DNA of 33,922 nt from an uncultured Prevotella sp. (GCA_947174835.1 CAMWKM010000017.1:1-33922), one strand, 5' to 3'. Positions 18,242-26,864 are shown, numbered from the stretch's first letter. Program-made: numbers and translations. The notes: generated by a model from the sequence alone, not told the origin.

Positions 18242-18967
18242 CTATCGGCATTGGGTGAATAGGTCTTTCCAATGTTGGCTGAGAACGGTCATTCGGGGAA
18301 AGAGTAGATTGGCTCCTTCGTTCAGTAATGCTTCGTCGGGTAGGGGACCGGTGTTGACGGCAATGGTGAAAACCTGTGCGGTGACGCCTGCTTTGATGCC
18401 CAATGGTGCATTCTCTACGATAAATGCTTCCCAAGGATTTATGCCTCCGACTTTCTTCAGTCCCATCAGATAAGGTTCAGGTGCCGGCTTTCCGCGCTTG
18501 ACATCGTAGGCTGTCACGATGTGATTCTCGTCTAAATAGCTTCCGAAATCCTTGATCAGTCGGTTGATGAGTGGCCGTTGCCCACTGCCGGTTACTACTC
18601 CGATGGTCAATCCGTCAGACTTGATTTGAGCCATCAAGTCCATGATGCCCGGCATGACAGGCGTTTCTGGCAGAGCGTGGAATTGGCGCGTCTTTTCATT
18701 GTACATCGTTTGCGCTTCCGCTTCATCAATATCGCGCCCCTGTTGGGTCTTGACCATCATACGGATGGTGTCGACACCACGCGCACCTTCTGTGGCATAG
18801 GCATCGGCTTTGGTCATGTGGATGCCGAATTTCTCCATCGACAGTTGCCAGGCAATAGCATGGTTGGGCATCGAGTCGTAGAGAACGCCATCCATATCGA
18901 ATAGCACGGCTTTGGGACGTAATGCCTCAAAGCCGTGCTTGTTCAGGTATTCTTTGATTTCGTTCAT
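18242..18967 (-). CDS. HAD superfamily phosphatase, beta-phosphoglucomutase-like
   Basis: This 241 aa cytoplasmic protein is a HAD hydrolase with an alpha-helical cap inserted after motif I. Motif I is FDMDGVLYDS (23-32), with Asp24 as nucleophile and Asp26 as acid-base. Motif II is VVTGSGQRP, motif III is Lys in VKRGKPAPEPYL, and motif IV is VENAPLGIKAG. These fit the beta-phosphoglucomutase/sugar-phosphatase subgroup; the exact sugar phosphate cannot be told. Its ATG overlaps the pgi stop as TAATG, with AAGGAGG just upstream, so it is translationally coupled to pgi and probably acts in hexose phosphate metabolism. Confidence 0.88.
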   Translation of the reverse strand: MNEIKEYLNKHGFEALRPKAVLFDMDGVLYDSMPNHAIAWQLSMEKFGIHMTKADAYATEGARGVDTIRMMVKTQQGRDIDEAEAQTMYNEKTRQFHALPETPVMPGIMDLMAQIKSDGLTIGVVTGSGQRPLINRLIKDFGSYLDENHIVTAYDVKRGKPAPEPYLMGLKKVGGINPWEAFIVENAPLGIKAGVTAQVFTIAVNTGPLPDEALLNEGANLLFPRMTVLSQHWKDLFTQCR

Positions 18968-20322
18968 TATGCCTCCTTGGCCAAACGCTCCTTGATGGCT
19001 TTTGAGTCGGCTTCATAGCCGGGCTTGTCGAGCAGGGCAAACATATTCTTCTTGTAAGCCTCCACACCGGGCTGGTTGAACGGATTCACACCCAGCACAT
19101 TGCCACTGATGCCACAACCGATTTCGAAGAAATAGATAAGTTGTCCAATGTAGTATTCGTTCAGTTTAGGCACTGATATACGGATGTTGGGCACCCCGCC
19201 ATCGACGTGAGCCAGACGTGTGCCGAGTTCTGCCATTTTGTTTACCTCGTCCACACGCTTGCCGGCCAGGAAGTTCAGGCCGTCCAGATTCTCTTCATCG
19301 CTGGGGAAATGCAGCTTCTGCTCCGGCTCTTCAATCGAAATGACCGTCTCAAAGATGGTGCGCTCGCCATCCTGAATCCATTGTCCCATGGAGTGCAGAT
19401 CGGTCGTGAAGTCGACACTGGCGGGGAAGATGCCCTTCTTGTCCTTACCCTCGCTCTCACCGTAAAGCTGCTTCCACCACTCACTGACGAAGTGTAGCTT
19501 GGGCTGGTAGTTTACCATGATCTCGATTTTCTTTCCCGACTGGTAGAGACCATTGCGGACGGCAGCATACAGGGCTGCGGGATTCTCCTCGAAAGCCACA
19601 TCCTTGCCGCAGGCTTTCTCCATTGACTGGGCACCCTCCACGAGTGACTTGATGTCGAAACCGGCACAGGCGATGGGTAGCAGGCCTACCGGAGTCAGCA
19701 CCGAGAAACGGCCACCCACGTTGTCGGGAATGATGAATGAGGTGTAACCTTCTTTGTCGGCACAGGTGCGGGCGGCACCACGCTTGGCATCGGTCACAGC
19801 CACAATCACCTTCTTGGCCTCTTCCTTGCCACGTTGAGCCTCACACTGCTTCTTCAACAAACGGAAAGTCAGGGCAGTCTCCGTCGTAGTGCCCGACTTG
19901 GAGATATTGATAACGCCAAACTTTTTGTCCTTCAGATACTCGGTCATCTCAAAGAGATAGTCCTCACCGATATTGTTTCCGGCAAAAAGAATAGTGGGAT
20001 TCTTCGGGTCTTGAATGAGCCAGCCGAATGAATTGCTCAGGGTTTCAATGACAGCGCGGGCTCCGAGATAGGAACCGCCGATGCCGGCCACGACGACTAC
20101 CTCGCAGTTTTGGCGGAGCACATTGGCGCAAGTCTGGATTTCGTCGAGGAAAGCGGGCGTGATAGAGGAGGGCAGATGCAGCCATCCCAGAAAATCGTTA
20201 CCGGGGCATGTGCCGTTTTCGAGGGCTTCCTGCGCGGCCTTTACCTGAGGCTTGAAGGCGGCAACAGCACCTTCTGCCAAGAAGCAGGAGGCTTTTGTGA
20301 TGTCAAGAGTAATATTCTTCAT
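18967..20322 (-). CDS. pgi: Glucose-6-phosphate isomerase
   Basis: This 451 aa enzyme interconverts glucose 6-phosphate and fructose 6-phosphate. It is the short form found in Bacteroidetes and Bacillus. Conserved stretches include [30 protein letters not shown] (sugar phosphate binding) and [17 protein letters not shown], and near the C-terminus a helix with [13 protein letters not shown]. The frame opens at 20364, but residues before [10 protein letters not shown] are not family-like and that ATG lies beside the -7 box, so I choose 20322. It leads an operon with the HAD phosphatase and is divergent from purN. Confidence 0.95.
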   Translation of the reverse strand: MKNITLDITKASCFLAEGAVAAFKPQVKAAQEALENGTCPGNDFLGWLHLPSSITPAFLDEIQTCANVLRQNCEVVVVAGIGGSYLGARAVIETLSNSFGWLIQDPKNPTILFAGNNIGEDYLFEMTEYLKDKKFGVINISKSGTTTETALTFRLLKKQCEAQRGKEEAKKVIVAVTDAKRGAARTCADKEGYTSFIIPDNVGGRFSVLTPVGLLPIACAGFDIKSLVEGAQSMEKACGKDVAFEENPAALYAAVRNGLYQSGKKIEIMVNYQPKLHFVSEWWKQLYGESEGKDKKGIFPASVDFTTDLHSMGQWIQDGERTIFETVISIEEPEQKLHFPSDEENLDGLNFLAGKRVDEVNKMAELGTRLAHVDGGVPNIRISVPKLNEYYIGQLIYFFEIGCGISGNVLGVNPFNQPGVEAYKKNMFALLDKPGYEADSKAIKERLAKEA

Positions 20323-20361
20323 TACAATAAAAATTGTTAGTTTGCTTGTATTTAGACCTTG

Positions 20362-20393
20362 CAAAGATACAAAATAATCTCTAAGCCTGCAAA
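20362..20393 (-). promoter_or_regulatory. Promoter for pgi, with tandem TATCTTTG boxes
   Basis: On the minus strand TATCTTTG (20362-20369) with TTTG (20390-20393) 20 bases upstream is a full consensus match. That TTTG is part of a second TATCTTTG (20390-20397), so two minus-strand -7 boxes lie 28 bases apart. Confidence 0.72.
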
Positions 20394-20423
20394 GATAAGT
20401 CGAAAAAAATGCTTATCTTTGCA
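20388..20423. repeat. 12-base inverted repeat holding opposed -7 boxes
   Basis: TGCAAAGATAAG (20388-20399) and its exact complement (20412-20423) flank a 12-base A-rich spacer. Each arm contains one TATCTTTG box, one per strand, between pgi and purN. Confidence 0.85.
20414..20421 (+). promoter_or_regulatory. -7 element for purN
   Basis: TATCTTTG on the plus strand, 26 bases before the purN start codon. No TTTG is visible at -33. Its position downstream of the frame-opening ATG at 20409 supports the later start. Confidence 0.65.
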
Positions 20424-20447
20424 CACGAATATTGTAAGAATGGGAAT

Positions 20448-21026
20448 ATGAAGAAAACAAACATTGCCATTTTCGTGTCGGGAAGTGGCTCTAATTGTGA
20501 GAATATTATCCGCTATTTTGCTTCATCGGAGTATGTGACGACGGCTTTGGTCGTCAGCAATAAATCGGATGCACCGGCCTTGGACAAGGCGGCACGGTTG
20601 AATGTTGCCACTGCTGTGGTCAACAAGTCGGAACTGAATGATGCTGAGTTGATGACGGCTTTGCTGAAGCAATATGACATTGACTTTATTGTATTGGCAG
20701 GCTTCTTGCCGTTGATACCCGACTTCCTGATAGAATCTTATCCGCATCGCATCGTCAACATCCATCCGTCGTTGCTGCCCAAATATGGCGGCAAGGGTAT
20801 GTGGGGGCATCATGTACATGAGGCAGTGAAGGCTGCGGGCGAGACTGAGACAGGGATGACGGTCCACTGGGTAACGCCCGTCTGCGATGGTGGCGACATC
20901 ATCGTGCAATATAAAGTGGCCTTGTCGCCCGACGACAGCGTTGATGATATTGCCGAGAAAGAGCACCGATTAGAGATGGAATACTTCCCCGGTGTCATAG
21001 AACAATTGTTGAACGATATATTTTGA
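20448..21026 (+). CDS. purN: Phosphoribosylglycinamide formyltransferase
   Basis: This 192 aa enzyme transfers a formyl group from 10-formyltetrahydrofolate to GAR in purine synthesis. The phosphate-binding loop VSGSGSNCENI comes right after the start strand. IVNIHPSLLPKYGGKGMWG holds the catalytic Asn and His (NIHPSLLP), and the distal Asp is probably in VCDGGDII. The open frame extends 13 codons upstream to 20409, but that stretch spans the promoter, so the start at 20448 is chosen; it also gives a family-normal N-terminus. The stop codon abuts the first unit of a palindromic 22-base repeat. Confidence 0.95.
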   Translation: MKKTNIAIFVSGSGSNCENIIRYFASSEYVTTALVVSNKSDAPALDKAARLNVATAVVNKSELNDAELMTALLKQYDIDFIVLAGFLPLIPDFLIESYPHRIVNIHPSLLPKYGGKGMWGHHVHEAVKAAGETETGMTVHWVTPVCDGGDIIVQYKVALSPDDSVDDIAEKEHRLEMEYFPGVIEQLLNDIF

Positions 21027-21100
21027 AGGCTCCAAACGCATCGTTTGAAGCCTCTAAACCATCCGTTTGAAGCCTGCAAACCACCCGTTTGGAGGCTTCA
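21025..21100. repeat. Three 22-base palindromic repeats plus hairpin after purN
   Basis: Units at 21025-21046, 21047-21068 and 21069-21090 share GAAGCCT-like starts and end in CGTTT. A further inverted piece follows at 21091-21100. The third unit pairs with this piece: TGAAGCCT (21068-21075) with AGGCTTCA (21093-21100) and CAAAC (21077-21081) with GTTTG (21087-21091), leaving a five-base loop. The first two units also contain CAAACG and CGTTTG arms. The hairpin may end purN transcription, although no T run follows. Confidence 0.85.
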
Positions 21101-21127
21101 TTCATTCGGGTGCTTACGCCCTTATGC

Positions 21128-21705
21128 CTATTTACGTGTAAACGTGACCTTATTCCCTATTGTCAGTGTCTTTTTATTAACCGTCACAGGTTCTTTGTTC
21201 CATACCCACATGTGCATCAGTTCGTTCTTTACGGTCTGCGCCTGCGTTTCACTCCAAAACACTTCCTGATCATACAAATGCTGTTTCCATTCTTTCTCAG
21301 CCAAAGTATATCTGTTGTCATTCGCATCAGGAGGAGCAGGATAGTCCCGTCCAGGCTGAATGTGACATTTGACATCTTCCGGGTGTACGGTGGTCGAGAT
21401 GCTGTCGTTCACAATCTTGTATGTGCCTTTGACTTTGATGTACAGTTGGCGGTGTTTGCGTGAAGGAATTCCGGTTTAAGCCCGCGGCTAACTTCAGCGT
21501 ACTTTGAAGTACGTTTAGTTCCTTTGATTTTCACGGTGAAAGTACCGTCCTTCTTGAATTCGTAGTGTCCCCCCATTTGATTATAATACAGTCCCAATCC
21601 GTCAATAAACTCTTTGGAACATTTCCATTTACCGGTGATGCCTCCGGCATTGGCAGCAGAAAATGTGCTGACGATTAATGTGATAATCAAACAGAATCTT
21701 TTCAT
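21128..21705 (-). pseudogene. Small secreted lipocalin-like protein, broken by a frameshift
   Basis: Two minus-strand frames join into one protein. The first (21705 down to 21409) has a signal peptide (MKRFCLIITL... ending ANA) and GITGKWKCSKEFIDGLG, then YEFKKDGTFTVKIKG. After SRG its sequence stops looking like the family. In the neighbouring frame the sequence TGIPSRKHRQLYIKVKGTYK runs straight on to NDSISTTVHPEDV and to a C-terminus near 21128. One lost base (or a two-base gain) between about 21450 and 21485 explains it. It resembles small exported Bacteroidetes proteins of the lipocalin-like type. It could be a true pseudogene or a consensus error in the assembly. Confidence 0.75.
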
Positions 21706-21770
21706 AGTAAGTTTATGTTTAGTTTATTAATAAAAGGCATACAAATAGTCGTAGTAAATGTTGCTATAAA

Positions 21771-22187
21771 TTAGTGCTCGTTTCTAAATATGCGAACGTC
21801 GTCATTATTGGAACATTTGATTTTTAAATAATTGTCCGTTAGGTCAACTATCTCAAATGTATAAAACTCTTTCATTTTGTCATTCCATTCTACAAGGTAT
21901 TTACCGGAATCCCCTTTACCTACTTTACTGAAATCAAAAGTTTGAGGTTTTGTGTTGGAGAGATAATATGGAGTCCTTAAAGTAACATCTTGCCATCGGC
22001 CTTCCCGAAGTATCGAATAGGTTTCGTGTTCTATGGAATCTGAGAACGATAAATATGTTTTCTCATCTGTATGGCTTGTTGTCAAATACCATACACCTTG
22101 CTTCAGTTTTTCAACACTGAATCCCTGTGCCAAAGAAAACAGGCAGTTGAACGCAAAGAGTACGCTGAAAATAATTGTCTTTTTCAT
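21771..22187 (-). CDS. Small secreted protein of unknown function
   Basis: This 138 aa protein starts with a signal peptide, MKKTIIFSVLF, running to LFSLAQ. The frame opens 13 codons earlier at 22226, but that would overlap a likely -7 box, and the signal peptide begins at 22187. The mature part is mostly beta strands (GVWYLTTSHTDEKTYLSFSD, YYLSNTKPQTFDF, YTFEIVDLTDNYLKIKCS), a small beta-barrel or lipocalin-like outline. I do not recognise the family. It is next to the frameshifted secreted gene on the same strand, and the pair may be related in role. Confidence 0.65.
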   Translation of the reverse strand: MKKTIIFSVLFAFNCLFSLAQGFSVEKLKQGVWYLTTSHTDEKTYLSFSDSIEHETYSILREGRWQDVTLRTPYYLSNTKPQTFDFSKVGKGDSGKYLVEWNDKMKEFYTFEIVDLTDNYLKIKCSNNDDVRIFRNEH

Positions 22188-22470
22188 TCTGCTATGATAT
22201 TTTGTAAACTCAATAAGCTGATACAAATTTATAATAAATATTTGAATAATTCATTCTGTGATGTTAAAAAATCTGAGCTTAATGGTCAAAATTTGCGTAA
22301 AGTGTGGAAAATGTGAAAGATTTATATTCAAAAGCTTGTATTTCCTCTTCCACACTTCACAGGAGAGCGCCTCGCAAACATAGGCATCGCATTTGAAAAG
22401 TATGCTGTTATAGTTTAGATATCATTAGTATGATACTGATTCCGAACTGCGATAAGTCGGATGAGATCAT
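22188..22470. other. Intergenic stretch with no gene
   Basis: I find no coding region here. It holds a likely minus-strand -7 box (TAAATTTG, 22224-22231) for the 138 aa gene. A ten-base inverted repeat (AAGTGTGGAA at 22300-22309 and its complement at 22348-22357, 38 bases apart) and a small hairpin near 22420-22435 are also present. Neither has a clear role. Confidence 0.6.
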
Positions 22471-22509
22471 AAGAAACCCGGTGAAGCCATCGTCTTCACC
22501 GGGTTTCTT
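22471..22509 (-). terminator. Rho-independent terminator of the ETF-acyl-CoA dehydrogenase operon
   Basis: A perfect 16-base stem (22471-22486 with 22494-22509) with a seven-base loop lies 20 bases past the acyl-CoA dehydrogenase stop codon. Confidence 0.88.
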
Positions 22510-22529
22510 GATTCTGAATAGATTTATTC

Positions 22530-24263
22530 TTATGCCTCAGGTTCTGCGGCCTTGAAGTTATTAAGATCCTCCATCTGGAAGGTCTTGATGTAGGCAGACT
22601 TGCCAATGACATCCTCCTCGGTCATGCGGACATATACCTGTGCCGACTTTTGGAAGAGTTCGGGAGCTTTGATGGCATCGCGAATGATGAGCAGTGACAT
22701 CACGAGTCCGCAGGTCATGTCGTAGAGACGACGGGCCAGGAAATCGAAGGCATCCTGATTGTCAAGACTCTTGGCGTAGTTGAGAGCATCCTCGTAGACA
22801 GGAATGAGTTTCTCAACGCGGGCCTTGAGAGCATTCAATTCTTCGTTCTTTGTTTTCAGCTCTTCACTTTCCAGCATATCCTTGATGTTTTGCAGCATGG
22901 TGCCATTGCTGATGTAACGGATGGCAGCGACCACCTGCAACTGTGTCGTTCCCTCGTAGATGGAGAAGATACGGGCATCGCGGTAGAGGCGTTGGCATTT
23001 GTACTCCATGATAAAGCCTGAACCACCATGAATAGAGATGGCATCATAGGCATTTTGGTTGGCGTACTCTGAGTTCATACCCTTGGCCAACGGCGTGAAG
23101 GCATCGGCCAGACGCTGATACTTTTTCAGTTCCTGCTTCTCTTCGGGAGTCAGTTTGCGGTCGCGCTCGATGTCCTCTAAACACTTGTACACATCAACGT
23201 AGCAGGCTGTCTGATAGAGCAGTGAACGACCGGCATCGAGCTTGGCCTTCATGCGGGCCAGCATATCGTAGACAGCGGGGAAGTTGATAATCTTGTCACC
23301 GAACTGCTGACGTTCCTTTGCATAAGCCAGTCCCTCATTGTAAGCCTCCTGAGAGAGACCCACCGACTGAGCGGCAATGCCCAGACGGGCACCGTTCATC
23401 AGGGCCATTACATATTTGATCAGACCCATGCGGGTGCTTCCGCAGAGTTCTGCCTTGGCATTTTTGTAGGTCAACTCACAGGTGGGTGAGCCATGAATAC
23501 CGAGTTTATGCTCAATGTGGCGCACGTCAACACCACCCTGACGCTTGTCATAAATGAACATTGAAAGGCCACGACCATCCTTGGTACCTTCCTCCGAGCG
23601 GGCCAGTACGAGGTGGATGTCGCTGTCGCCATTAGTGATGAAGCGCTTCACACCGTTCAGTCGCCAGCAGTTCTCTTTCTCGTCGAAGGTGGCTTTCAGC
23701 ATAACACGCTGCAGGTCGGAGCCGGCATCGGGCTCAGTCAAGTCCATTGACATACCTTCTCCAGCGCATACGCGAGGAATATACTTCTGACGTTGCTCCT
23801 CAGAACCGAACTCGTAGAGCGTATCAATACAACTCTGCAGACTCCAGATGTTCTGGAAACCGGCATCGGCAGCCGAGATAACTTCGCTCAACATTGAGAA
23901 TACTGCGTTAGGCAGATTCAGACCACCGTAGCGGCGGGGCATTGATACACCCCAAAGACCGGCCTTGCGGGTGGCATCAAGATTCTCGAAAGTTTTGCTG
24001 GCATAGATCATGCGGCCATTCTCAAGATGTGGACCTTCCAGGTCGACACTCTCTGAATTGGGGGCAATGATGTTTGCAGCCACGTCACCCGTGATGTCGA
24101 GAATTTGTTTGTAGTTCTCGATGGCATCGCCTAAATCAACAGGGGCATAGTCAAAGTTCTTTGCATCTTCAAAGTTGCGCTCCTTGAGCTCAACGATGCG
24201 CTTCATGAGTGGGTGGTTTAAGTAGAACCCAATCTCAGGATGATCACTATAATAGTTTGCCAT
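22530..24263 (-). CDS. Acyl-CoA dehydrogenase family flavoprotein
   Basis: This 577 aa FAD enzyme removes hydrogen between C2 and C3 of an acyl-CoA and passes electrons to ETF. Family segments are in order: MSMDLTEPDAGSDLQ (flavin and substrate site), GVKRFITNGDSD, and QFGDKIINFPAVYDMLA in the dimer region. YRDARIFSIYEGTTQLQ holds the likely catalytic Glu of IYEGTTQ. A C-terminal helical extension beyond the usual 380 residues matches the longer ACAD type. It lies three bases after etfA, so etfB-etfA-acd form a single unit. The acyl substrate cannot be told; short chains are likely in an anaerobe. Confidence 0.92.
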   Translation of the reverse strand: MANYYSDHPEIGFYLNHPLMKRIVELKERNFEDAKNFDYAPVDLGDAIENYKQILDITGDVAANIIAPNSESVDLEGPHLENGRMIYASKTFENLDATRKAGLWGVSMPRRYGGLNLPNAVFSMLSEVISAADAGFQNIWSLQSCIDTLYEFGSEEQRQKYIPRVCAGEGMSMDLTEPDAGSDLQRVMLKATFDEKENCWRLNGVKRFITNGDSDIHLVLARSEEGTKDGRGLSMFIYDKRQGGVDVRHIEHKLGIHGSPTCELTYKNAKAELCGSTRMGLIKYVMALMNGARLGIAAQSVGLSQEAYNEGLAYAKERQQFGDKIINFPAVYDMLARMKAKLDAGRSLLYQTACYVDVYKCLEDIERDRKLTPEEKQELKKYQRLADAFTPLAKGMNSEYANQNAYDAISIHGGSGFIMEYKCQRLYRDARIFSIYEGTTQLQVVAAIRYISNGTMLQNIKDMLESEELKTKNEELNALKARVEKLIPVYEDALNYAKSLDNQDAFDFLARRLYDMTCGLVMSLLIIRDAIKAPELFQKSAQVYVRMTEEDVIGKSAYIKTFQMEDLNNFKAAEPEA

Positions 24264-24266
24264 TGT

Positions 24267-25289
24267 TTATTTGCTATTCTGTTTGTAATACTTAATGAGT
24301 TTGGGAACGACTTCCTCAACGGTGCCAACAATCACGTAGTCGGCAATCTTGTTGATAGGGGCATCGGGATCAGAGTTGACGCTGATGATGATGCCGGAAT
24401 CCTGCATACCGGCAATGTGCTGAATCTGTCCGGAGATACCGCAAGCGATGTACACTTTCGGATGAACAGTGACACCGGTCTGACCGATCTGACGGTCATG
24501 ATCCAACCAGCCTGCATCCACGGCAGCACGGCTTCCGCCGACCTCGCCATGCAATACCTTGGCCAACTGGAACAGCAGGTCGAAGTTCTCCTTCGAGCCC
24601 ATGCCGTAGCCACCGGCTACCACGATTGGCGCACCCTTCAGGTTGTGCTTGGCAGCCTGCACTTCGTGTGTCAGTACCTTTACTACGTAAGCCTCAGGGC
24701 TGACGTACTTTGCCACTTCAGGATAAACCACTTCATTCTTTGCCTTGCCGTCATAGATGGCTTTCTGCATCACACCGCTGCGTACGGTTGCCATCTGGGG
24801 ACGATGGTCGGGGTTGACGATAGTTGCTACGATGTTACCGCCGAAAGCAGGACGAATCTGGTACAGCAAATTCTCGTAGTTCTTGCCGGCCTTCTTGTCC
24901 TCATACGGACCAATTTCCAGTTCAGTGCAGTCGGCTGTCAGACCGCTGGTCAGTGATGACGACACACGAGGACCGAGGTCACGACCGATAACGGTAGCAC
25001 CCATCAAACAAATCTGAGGCTGCTCTTCTTTGAACAGGTTCACAAGAATATCGGTGTGGGGAGCCGACGTATAGGGGAACAATCCTTCACCGTCAAAGAC
25101 AAATAACTTGTCAACACCATAAGGGAGAATCTGATTTTCTACCTTATCTTTGATAGCTGTACCGGCAACAACAGCGTGGAGTTCCACACCCAGTTCATTG
25201 GCGAGCTTGCGACCTTTGGTCAGCAACTCCTGAGATACTTCCTGTACCTGCGTACCTTCTATCTCTACATATACAAATACGTTATTCAT
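24267..25289 (-). CDS. etfA: Electron transfer flavoprotein subunit alpha
   Basis: This 340 aa subunit binds FAD and carries electrons from the acyl-CoA dehydrogenase. The C-terminal FAD domain is clear: GGSRAAVDAGW (variant of SRAAVDAG), then GQTGVTVHPKVYIACGISG, then QHIAGMQDSGIIISVNSDPDAPI. The N-terminal Rossmann-like half includes MGATVIGRDLGPRVSS. It lies five bases after etfB and three bases before the dehydrogenase. Ordinary length. Confidence 0.95.
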   Translation of the reverse strand: MNNVFVYVEIEGTQVQEVSQELLTKGRKLANELGVELHAVVAGTAIKDKVENQILPYGVDKLFVFDGEGLFPYTSAPHTDILVNLFKEEQPQICLMGATVIGRDLGPRVSSSLTSGLTADCTELEIGPYEDKKAGKNYENLLYQIRPAFGGNIVATIVNPDHRPQMATVRSGVMQKAIYDGKAKNEVVYPEVAKYVSPEAYVVKVLTHEVQAAKHNLKGAPIVVAGGYGMGSKENFDLLFQLAKVLHGEVGGSRAAVDAGWLDHDRQIGQTGVTVHPKVYIACGISGQIQHIAGMQDSGIIISVNSDPDAPINKIADYVIVGTVEEVVPKLIKYYKQNSK

Positions 25290-25294
25290 ATCTC

Positions 25295-26173
25295 TTATCC
25301 AATAATCTTCTCTTCCAACAATTCCTTAATCATATTCTCTACGTCGGCATCTGAAGCTGTCAGTGTCTTTGACTCCTTTGCCTGGAACACGATGTTCTTC
25401 ACGGCCTTCACCTTGGTAGGCGAACCGGCCAGACCACACTGGTTGACATCGCCGTCAACATCGGCCACTGACCACTGGTTCAGCGTCAGGTAGGGGCGTT
25501 CCTCATACAAATGGTTGTATTCAGAATAGTCGTCGTCCGTAGTACGCTCCATAGGACAGGTGGCACGCTTATACTTCATCACCAGTTTGGCGTTCTGTGG
25601 GCGGCAAGGAGCAGCACTTCCGTTCACCGTGATAACCACGGGCAGCGGAGCCTCGACGGTCTCTACACCACCATCAATGACGCGACGGATAGTGGCTTTG
25701 CCATCTTCCACCTTCATAATCTCTTCAGCGTATGTCACCTGATTCAGTCCCAGTTTCTGAGCCACCTGTGGGCCAACCTGAGCCGTGTCACCGTCGATAG
25801 CTTGACGACCACCGATGACGATATCCACATCGCCAATCTTCTTGATGGCAGTAGCCAGTGCGTAAGAAGTGGCCAGTGTATCGGCACCTGCAAACAGACG
25901 GTCTGTTAGCAACCAACCAGTATCGGCACCACGATAAAGTCCCTGACGGATAATTTCACCTGCACGTGGAGGACCCATCGTGAGGATTCCTACTGTAGAG
26001 CCCGGATTCTGCTCCTTCAAGCGAAGGGCTTGCTCCAGTGCGTTCAAATCTTCGGGATTGAAGATGGCGGGCAGGGCAGCGCGGTTCACCGTACCTTCGG
26101 CGGTCATCGCATCCTTACCCACGTTTCGGGTGTCTGGCACTTGCTTGGCCAGCACAACAATCTTTAAAGCCAT
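25295..26173 (-). CDS. etfB: Electron transfer flavoprotein subunit beta
   Basis: This 292 aa subunit pairs with EtfA. Family sequences include MALKIVVLAKQVPDTR at the start, then FNPEDLNALEQALRLKE, IGGRQAIDGDTAQVGPQVA (the AMP-binding signature) and IRRVIDGGVETVEAPLPVV. The open frame runs upstream to 26308, but those 45 residues include the promoter and are not family-like, so 26173 is the start. It is first in the operon, with a strong promoter 60-90 bases upstream. Confidence 0.95.
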   Translation of the reverse strand: MALKIVVLAKQVPDTRNVGKDAMTAEGTVNRAALPAIFNPEDLNALEQALRLKEQNPGSTVGILTMGPPRAGEIIRQGLYRGADTGWLLTDRLFAGADTLATSYALATAIKKIGDVDIVIGGRQAIDGDTAQVGPQVAQKLGLNQVTYAEEIMKVEDGKATIRRVIDGGVETVEAPLPVVITVNGSAAPCRPQNAKLVMKYKRATCPMERTTDDDYSEYNHLYEERPYLTLNQWSVADVDGDVNQCGLAGSPTKVKAVKNIVFQAKESKTLTASDADVENMIKELLEEKIIG

Positions 26174-26232
26174 ATTTAGTATAATAATAATGTATAAGAA
26201 ATTTCTTTCTTTCGTTTGATTTAAATCGCCTG

Positions 26233-26263
26233 CAAAGTTACGGTTTTTCTCCCGATTGACAAA
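26233..26263 (-). promoter_or_regulatory. Promoter for the etfB-etfA-acd operon
   Basis: On the minus strand TTTG (26260-26263), 19 bases, TAACTTTG (26233-26240) is a full consensus match. Its position inside the longer open frame supports the etfB start at 26173. Confidence 0.8.
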
Positions 26264-26354
26264 GAAAAAAGCACAAAAACTGCACATTTTGCGTTCAAAC
26301 GTGCACATTCATGTGCTTTTGTGCAACTATTGAGACCCTGCGGGATTCGTTTTT

Positions 26355-26801
26355 TTACCTTACCGTGATCCACACGGCCTCGCCCCTCTCTTTGGCCTCC
26401 ACAATCTTGTCCTTCAGCCGCTTCAGCCATGTGCGCGAGTTGAGTACCTGCCCCACCTGACGGTTCTCGCCCACGAGTATGCAGCCCTCGGTGTCCTGTG
26501 CCGTGTTGCCCGCGTGGATGCGTATGCCCTCGAACATGGGCACGCCCAGCAGGATGGGCAGCCATTGCCGCATCCGTGGCGACCACGAGATGACCACGGC
26601 GTAGTGCCCTTCGGGGATGGCCGACGAGCCTCTGATTTTTCGTGCCCCGTTCTTGTAGTCGCGCCATGTGGGCTCCAGCGTGTCGCAGAAATAGGTGTCG
26701 GTCTCGCCTGCCAGGTATTCATCATCGCGGCGTTCCTTGATTGCAAGCCTGCCTATTGTGTAGGTCTTGCGTTTTGCTATACGTGTCAGTATCAGTTCCA
26801 T
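26355..26801 (-). CDS. DUF5675 family protein
   Basis: This 148 aa protein has the DUF5675 pattern: AIPEGHYAVVISWSPRMRQW (61-80), then VPMFEGIRIHAGNTAQDTEG (87-106), then CILVGENRQVG. The conserved His96 and Cys107 in IHAGN and EGCILVG suggest a catalytic pair, recalling the L,D-transpeptidase arrangement, but this is inference. Such proteins are common in phages, prophages and Bacteroidetes mobile islands and may act on peptidoglycan. It has no signal peptide. It is the last gene on the accessory island, 63 bases after the primase-helicase gene, and its G+C-rich sequence contrasts with the etf genes. Confidence 0.82.
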   Translation of the reverse strand: MELILTRIAKRKTYTIGRLAIKERRDDEYLAGETDTYFCDTLEPTWRDYKNGARKIRGSSAIPEGHYAVVISWSPRMRQWLPILLGVPMFEGIRIHAGNTAQDTEGCILVGENRQVGQVLNSRTWLKRLKDKIVEAKERGEAVWITVR

Positions 26802-26832
26802 GTCATTTATGAATTATGAATTAATAAAAAAT

Positions 26833-26856
26833 CCTTAATGCAACAATGCAGCAATG
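26833..26856 (+). repeat. ATGCARCA short tandem repeat, left copy of an inverted pair
   Basis: Three eight-base units of ATGCARCA type follow CCTTA. The 24 bases match, with two differences, the reverse complement of 33783-33806 near the other end of the island. The repeat lies directly past the stop codon of the 750 aa gene. Confidence 0.75.
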
Positions 26857-26864
26857 CAACATTG

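Noticed and set aside
20409..20447. Upstream start for purN
   Set aside because: It overlaps the -7 promoter element and gives non-family residues before the conserved N-terminus.
21466..21471. GAATTC lying at the frameshift in the small secreted gene, as if cut and misrepaired by the EcoRI-like enzyme
   Set aside because: GAATTC also occurs elsewhere in intact sequence, and there is no independent evidence for such damage.
22300..22357. Ten-base inverted repeat resembling GTGTGGAAAA near the primase gene end, possible remnant of a second element
   Set aside because: The shared string is short and A+T-rich, and nothing else of the element is present.
26331..26350. Sequence that, reversed, looks like the 3' end of a tRNA (CGAATCCCGC then AGGGTCTCA), a possible attachment site
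   Set aside because: The rest of a tRNA is absent and no second copy is seen at the other end of the island; the match is too short to call.
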